64,000 nucleotides of DNA, from assembly GCF_008329585.1 (NCBI RefSeq), contig NZ_NPKP01000006.1, forward strand, positions 310,001 to 374,000, in the 5' to 3' direction. The notes beneath the pieces were generated by a model that was not told the DNA's origin, made no database searches, and worked only from the letters and a program-made list of their open reading frames with translations. Below, in pieces: positions 59,963 through 64,000 of this stretch; the stretch's first letter is position 1; each line of letters starts with the position of its first letter. Origin of the DNA: Mycolicibacterium sp. P9-22 (lineage in GTDB: Bacteria; Actinomycetota; Actinomycetes; Mycobacteriales; Mycobacteriaceae). Position numbers and translations under genes: made by a program.

Positions 59963-60121
59963 GCCCGCTTGCTCACCGAGACGGGGGCGAGCGTGCCATC
60001 AGGTCTTGCCGCGACCGGAGTCGGTCAGCCACACCGTCCCCGGACGCGGCCTAGACCTGACCTGGTCTCGGTTTTCGAGTCCGGACGACATCGACCGCCA
60101 CAGGCGCCGTCTGCGTTGGCT

Positions 60122-61006
60122 TCAGGCTGGCGTAGGAACCCGATACTGGCGTCCCAACACGGTTTCTGGAGCGCGTGATGCGGGTTCGTCGAAGTCCGGG
60201 CTTGTGCAGAATCCGAGGGCGAAGTTGCCCATCGTGTAACCCAACAGGTCGGCGAGCTCGGGATCGAGATCCTTCGCGACATCTGGCGGGCACGAGAGGA
60301 ACTGGTTCTCTTCTTGACGCAGCCACGCCAGAGAGTAGGTGATATTCATACCGATCCGCGGGCCGCTGGAACGGTTCTCGGAACCGGCGTGTATCACCGA
60401 CCCGGTGTACAAAATGACTGAACCACGGGGCATTTCGGCTTGCACGCATTCCGCCGGTTGCGCCTGGCGGTCGGCCTCTGAGCCGTCGAAGTCCCACCGA
60501 TGACTGCCCGGAGCAACTGTGGTAGCTCCGTTCTCGCTCGTGAAGTCCGTCAAGGCAAAGATCGCGTTGAACTGGGGCTCGATACGGCGAGGCAGGCCGC
60601 CTGCGCCTTCGAAGCCGCTGCCCCGGCCACCCCAGACGAACCGATCACGGTGTAGGGGCTGCGCCGCCTGACCGGGAAGGATAGTGATGATTTGGGTCAA
60701 GTTGAGCTGAATGCGTTCGGTGAAGGGGCCCAGCACCGCTTTGGCCGCGCCTAGCACAAGAGGGTGCAGAACGACCGGTCGGACAGCGGGACTTTGCGCG
60801 ACGAGGCCACCAGTGCGCTTGGTCTTACGCCCAGCCCATTCATCGCCACTCGGTTGGGTCCGGTCGATGAGCGGCATCAGTTCCACGTCGAGGCCCGCCA
60901 GTGTCTCCGCCGAGAGGGCATCCCGGATGATGCAGGCGCCATCCCTCTCAATCGCGGCAATAATGTCGTCGACGCCGCAGTCGGGCCCCAAGGTCTCCAG
61001 GTTCAT
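60122..61006 (-). CDS. phytanoyl-CoA dioxygenase (PhyH) family protein
   Basis: 294 residues from an ATG with GAGGA upstream. Iron-binding HxD in AQPLHRDRFVWGG, distal His in GSVIHAGSENRSS, spacer NGATTVAPGSHRWDF and C-terminal motif AWLRQEENQFLSCPPDVAKDLDPELADLLGY. It is the same subfamily as the gene at 20359 (SWMRQEENQYLACP). It ends the steroid-type block. Downstream neighbours are degraded, so its operon context is unclear. A hydroxylation role on a CoA ester or terpenoid-like acid is possible, but the substrate is unknown. Confidence 0.9.
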   Translation of the reverse strand: MNLETLGPDCGVDDIIAAIERDGACIIRDALSAETLAGLDVELMPLIDRTQPSGDEWAGRKTKRTGGLVAQSPAVRPVVLHPLVLGAAKAVLGPFTERIQLNLTQIITILPGQAAQPLHRDRFVWGGRGSGFEGAGGLPRRIEPQFNAIFALTDFTSENGATTVAPGSHRWDFDGSEADRQAQPAECVQAEMPRGSVILYTGSVIHAGSENRSSGPRIGMNITYSLAWLRQEENQFLSCPPDVAKDLDPELADLLGYTMGNFALGFCTSPDFDEPASRAPETVLGRQYRVPTPA

Positions 61007-61401
61007 GCGAGTCCTCACTTATCGGTGTTGTGCTGGTCAGTCGGCCAGGAGTGTTTTCGGTCTGTCGCAGCAGTCGATCGCTACTTGTCGTGCCGGCGAT
61101 TGTCAGCAGAGACAGACCGCCGACGTCGTCGACCCGTGTCTCCCACGTTAAGGCGCAGTCGTCAGCCGCGCGCTGGGGAAGACCACCCAATGGGAGACAT
61201 CTCATTGCCGTTCAACGCGGGTCCGCTCGATGGGCCCAGCTCGCAAGATGTGAGAACGGAGAATGAGTCAAACCCCTTACCACAACCAGCAGGCGGAACC
61301 GCTACCTCGGACACGGCAAGAAGCGCGACCGACTCCACGCCTGCCGTGCGGACGTTCGGCAAGCACCCTCACTGGCAGCTGCGTGTCCCGCAGGTCGCGG
61401 T

Positions 61402-61830
61402 TCACCCCGGCATGTTCTCCCGTTGCCAGCGTCGCACATGGTCGTTCTGCGCCAGCCGGTCGCGGCGTACCTGTGACTCCGGACGTTCGGGCTGATCGCC
61501 GGGGCGGGGTGCGAGCCGAAATCCGGTGTACACGACTTTGCGTTCGGCGCTTACCGGCGGCATGCTTCGGTGCACAGTGCAGGTGCAGTGCACTGTGATG
61601 TCGCCGGTGGCCGTCGGCAGGTCGATGTTTGGCATGTGCAGCCGACCGTGTCGGTTCGGATCAACATCGGCCCGCTGCGAGCCTGCCACCACCCCGATCT
61701 GGCCGTTGGCCGGCCCGGTCCCGGAGCCCGAGATGCCCACCACCAGGGCGCAGCAATCACGACTGTGGTGCCCCGGGGGCAGTCCCTATGCCAGTCCAGA
61801 TCCGAAATACCTTACAGTACACCGATTTTC
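61402..61830 (-). pseudogene. frameshifted PhyH-type dioxygenase remnant
   Basis: The C-terminal half of a PhyH protein is readable from about 61785 to 61402: IGVVAGSQRADVD, then LPTATGDITVHCTCTVHRSM, then ERKVVYTGFRLAPRPGD, where the distal His is HR in TVHRS. The expected upstream HxD appears as SDLDWHRDC in another frame at about 61779-61810, so at least one frameshift separates the two. A TAG and a TAA interrupt the flanks. The rest of the N-terminus is not recognisable. The gene is therefore broken. It is a different PhyH type from the intact neighbour at 60122. The gap 61007-61401 before it shows nothing I can name. Confidence 0.65.
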
Positions 61831-62222
61831 GTCAACAGACCGGCCGCGCTATCGCCGGCTTCCGGGTACGACCGGCGGCAACGTCAGAGCGTCGGTGATT
61901 TCGGGGTCCAGCAGGTGGTCATGGGCGGAGAGTTCCGAGATCTGTGGCATCGACCCCGAGCCGGTTCACGAATTCGGCGAAGCGCAGCGAGTCCTGGTCG
62001 CCGGCGCACACCAGTGCGTCGAGCGTGTCAAGAGCAGCGTCTTCACGCTCGGAAAGTAGTTGCAGCACAATTACTTCAGGAAGTCCGTCAGCGCTGGGTC
62101 ACCGACCTCACCGAAGCAGTGTAATAGCCCATGCCGCGAACACCTCCGATGTGAATTCCCGTCGCCTATCCCAGGTGTCCGGGATCACCCTCTCGGCAAG
62201 GTTTCCTCGCCGCGGAAGAGGT
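61831..62222 (-). other. region of decayed coding sequence
   Basis: Three short minus-strand pieces with protein-like composition occur in shifting frames: HCFGEVGDPALTDFLK near 62060-62125, VIVLQLLSEREDAALDTLDA and LRFAEFVNRLGVDATDLG near 61945-62080, and QISELSAHDHLLDPEITDAL near 61880-61940. Stops separate them and no intact gene can be drawn. They may be the remains of one or two genes including the N-terminus of the broken PhyH. I could not assign a family. Confidence 0.4.
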
Positions 62223-63809
62223 TTAACCACCCCGCGACCCAGTGTGCCATCGGTACATCGAGTCCGCCGTCAGTGCCAGTAGGAATTCCGACCGATCGTG
62301 GGCCGAATCAACTGACTTGCCAGTGATTGCCTCCACTCTCTTGAGCCGGTTACGCAACGTGTGGCGGTGCACGCCGAGTTCTGCTGCGGCTGGCTCCCCT
62401 TGACCGTCATGGCGCAGATACGCATCTAGGGATGCGACGAGATCACCGCGATTGCCTCGATCGTAAGCAATCAGGGCACCCAGCACTGATGTGCTGATGA
62501 TGTTCAACTCAGTAGGCTGATGACCCGCTAAGACCAGGGTGTGCACGCCCAGGTCACTGTAGGCAAGCACCCTCTGACGTTGCGCGGTGGCGACTCGGCA
62601 AACAAACCTCGCTTGCTGCATCGTCGTCGCTGCCGCTTCCAAATCAACTTCCAGTCCGATACCACAGGCCGGTTGGGCCACTCCGCACGGTTGCAGAGCG
62701 TTGGTCAGCTGCTCGGCCACCTGCCCAACGGAGTTGTTGCCAGGTTGCACCAGAAGGTCGTAGCCACCATCAGTGTCGGCGGCGCCAATGTAAGGCAGGT
62801 GTCGCTCAGCGAGCGTGCGCTCTATCGCCGCTACGGCGGAACTGTCGAGGTCACCGGACAGTGCCATACCAATCACCAATGCGCCGTGGACAATCCCGCA
62901 TTTGTCCGCCAGTGTTCGCATGTGGACCTCCGAGGCCGTACCTCCTGTCGCGGCTCTGAAAGTTGCTTCGCGAAGTAGCCGCTCAAGATCGGCTGCTTTG
63001 TCGGATCGACGTGAGCCCAGCGCAACCAATGAACGAGTGCAGCTTATGAGGACTTGCTCGCTCCATTCGAAGCGAGTTTGACCAAGCACGCAGAGCACAC
63101 CGGGGCCGTCGTCCGTGCTCAAGGACTGGGCCCATAGAAATCCGTCGCCATTCTGCTGGCCGAAACCGAAGTTACGAGGACGTCGGTCAACAGGAGGCAG
63201 CTGTCGAGATAGACGCTCCAGAATCTGAGGCTCGTCCGTGCTGGAAGCCTTGACTTCGTCCTCTCGACCAAACACGACGACCGTCGCCGAGAGGGTTGAA
63301 GCGAGTTCACGGACCAAGCCGTCGGTGCCATGTGCCACCACTGTTCGCGCCATGAACTCCATGCGCTCGCTGACCTGGCGCAGCGCGACGGCGTTCTGTG
63401 CAGCCTTTTGATCCGCGATGGACCTCGTCAGTGCGATGAACGGTGTCGGCAATGGGACGTCAATCAACGGAAGGCTGAACTCCTCGGCAGCGGAGACGAT
63501 TGCCGCCGGAATGTCGTCGTGGATCATCTGGGTGCCGAATCCAACCGCGGAGATCCCGGCCTCCGCGAGGCGGGAGATGTATGCGTGTTGATGCTTCGGG
63601 TCTGCGGAGAGATTGATCCCGGTCGTGAGCACCATGTCATCAGCCTGAAGCCAAGGAGCGGGGTCCGGCAGCTCAATTGCGTGCGCCCAACGTATCTCGC
63701 GCATCGCCGATGACTGGCCGGCGCGCAAGGTGAGCTGGAGGTCTCGCTGAGTCAACAACCAGTTGACCGTGGTTGACAAACCTGACCGCACAGCGTTGTT
63801 GTCACTCAC
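62223..63809 (-). CDS. PucR-family transcriptional regulator
   Basis: About 528 residues from the GTG at 63809; the open frame to 63983 crosses into the divergent promoter. N-terminal PucR sensory domain (LQLTLRAGQSSAMREIRWAHAIELPDPAPWLQADDMVLTTG), a GGDEF-like middle region, and the C-terminal PucR/CdaR helix-turn-helix (LDAYLRHDGQGEPAAAELGVHRHTLRNRLKRVEAITGK). Such regulators often control the adjacent catabolic or transport gene. Here the permease at 63918 is divergent, with a GC-containing inverted repeat between them. It is probably unrelated to the steroid genes. Confidence 0.92.
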   Translation of the reverse strand: MSDNNAVRSGLSTTVNWLLTQRDLQLTLRAGQSSAMREIRWAHAIELPDPAPWLQADDMVLTTGINLSADPKHQHAYISRLAEAGISAVGFGTQMIHDDIPAAIVSAAEEFSLPLIDVPLPTPFIALTRSIADQKAAQNAVALRQVSERMEFMARTVVAHGTDGLVRELASTLSATVVVFGREDEVKASSTDEPQILERLSRQLPPVDRRPRNFGFGQQNGDGFLWAQSLSTDDGPGVLCVLGQTRFEWSEQVLISCTRSLVALGSRRSDKAADLERLLREATFRAATGGTASEVHMRTLADKCGIVHGALVIGMALSGDLDSSAVAAIERTLAERHLPYIGAADTDGGYDLLVQPGNNSVGQVAEQLTNALQPCGVAQPACGIGLEVDLEAAATTMQQARFVCRVATAQRQRVLAYSDLGVHTLVLAGHQPTELNIISTSVLGALIAYDRGNRGDLVASLDAYLRHDGQGEPAAAELGVHRHTLRNRLKRVEAITGKSVDSAHDRSEFLLALTADSMYRWHTGSRGG

Positions 63810-63835
63810 ACGTTCACCGTACACCCTGTATAACT

Positions 63836-63854
63836 TGGAGCTGCAAACGCTCCA
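63836..63854. promoter_or_regulatory. inverted repeat, candidate PucR operator
   Basis: TGGAGC (63836-63841) and GCTCCA (63849-63854) flank TGCAAAC. The repeat lies 27 bases from the regulator start and 63 bases from the permease start in their shared gap. Confidence 0.45.
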
Positions 63855-63917
63855 TTTCGGACAGTCGTGGATCACATCCTTTGGCAGTACGTTTCGTCCA
63901 CGACCTAAGGAGCGCAC

Positions 63918-64000
63918 TTGACCAACTACAAGCCGGCGACCGCAGACGACGCCGAACTGAAATCGAGTTTGAAGTCCCGACACCTCACGATGATTGGGCT
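63918..64000 (+). CDS. amino-acid permease, N-terminal fragment cut by the window edge
   Basis: A TTG at 63918 with AAGGAG six bases upstream (63907-63912) opens a frame that runs off the right edge. Its 27 residues contain ELKSSLKSRHLTMIGL, which matches the N-terminal LKxRHLTMIxLGGxIGxG consensus of APC-superfamily amino-acid permeases (GABA/aromatic type). It is divergent from the PucR regulator. The specificity cannot be told from this much sequence. Confidence 0.72.
   Translation, partial: MTNYKPATADDAELKSSLKSRHLTMIG

Noticed and set aside
1..64000. KstR/KstR2 operators of the classical cholesterol regulon
   Set aside because: I found no sequence of the AAC-N-GTT type KstR box in the promoter gaps. 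The recurring motif here is different.
1..64000. Transposases, integrases, tRNA genes, CRISPR arrays
   Set aside because: None could be recognised. The insertion-like module 17.3-28.7 kb has no visible mobility gene or long flanking repeat.

Overview
The window is high-GC actinobacterial DNA and most resembles a Mycolicibacterium/Mycobacterium or close Rhodococcus relative. The signs are a complete yrbE-mce operon, Mce-associated membrane proteins, KshA/KshB and KstD steroid oxidoreductases, an Hsa-type ring-cleavage set, translationally coupled ATGA/GTGA junctions and frequent GTG or TTG starts. No rRNA, tRNA, CRISPR array, transposase or integrase was seen.

Layout. (1) 0.3-4.0 kb, minus strand: a four-gene operon of crotonase, HsaE, HsaG and HsaF, the last steps of meta-cleavage catabolism. 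(2) 4.1-16.2 kb, mostly minus: yrbEA-yrbEB-mceA-F, three small secreted proteins (one on plus) and two Mce-associated proteins, together a lipid or steroid importer. (3) 16.4-17.3 kb, plus: an HsaD-type meta-cleavage-product hydrolase. (4) 17.3-28.7 kb: a different module with FMN reductase, two PhyH-type dioxygenases, two luciferase-like monooxygenases, an SDR, a copper amine oxidase, a TetR regulator and an MFS transporter, plus decayed fragments. (5) 28.8-60.0 kb: a steroid-type cluster with two Baeyer-Villiger monooxygenases, KshB, HsaA, HsaC, three KstD-like flavoproteins, IclR and PadR regulators, an OYE-family reductase, SDRs, esterases, FadD, ADH, ALDH, a crotonase, two acyl-CoA dehydrogenases, KshA with a coupled small Cys protein, HsaB and a thioesterase. 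(6) 60.1-64.0 kb: an intact PhyH, a broken PhyH, a PucR-type regulator and the first codons of an amino-acid permease.

How it fits together. The Mce system would import a steroid-like substrate. KstD and KshAB would open ring B. HsaAB, HsaC and HsaD would hydroxylate, cleave and hydrolyse ring A, and HsaE/F/G would reduce the released dienoate to pyruvate and propionyl-CoA or acetyl-CoA type units. FadD, the acyl-CoA dehydrogenase pair, the crotonases, BVMOs, SDRs and esterases would process side chain, ester or C/D-ring parts. The set resembles the second, androgen-type (C-19) steroid cluster known from Mycobacterium smegmatis. A recurring 16-19 bp motif (core TCCGCTGACCGGACA) lies in about ten intergenic regions of modules 1-3 and 5. 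I did not see it in module 4, whose two main minus-strand transcripts instead share CGGACRATYGTCCGAGTCT. This suggests that the amine oxidase/PhyH/LLM module is a separately regulated insertion in a steroid-catabolism locus.
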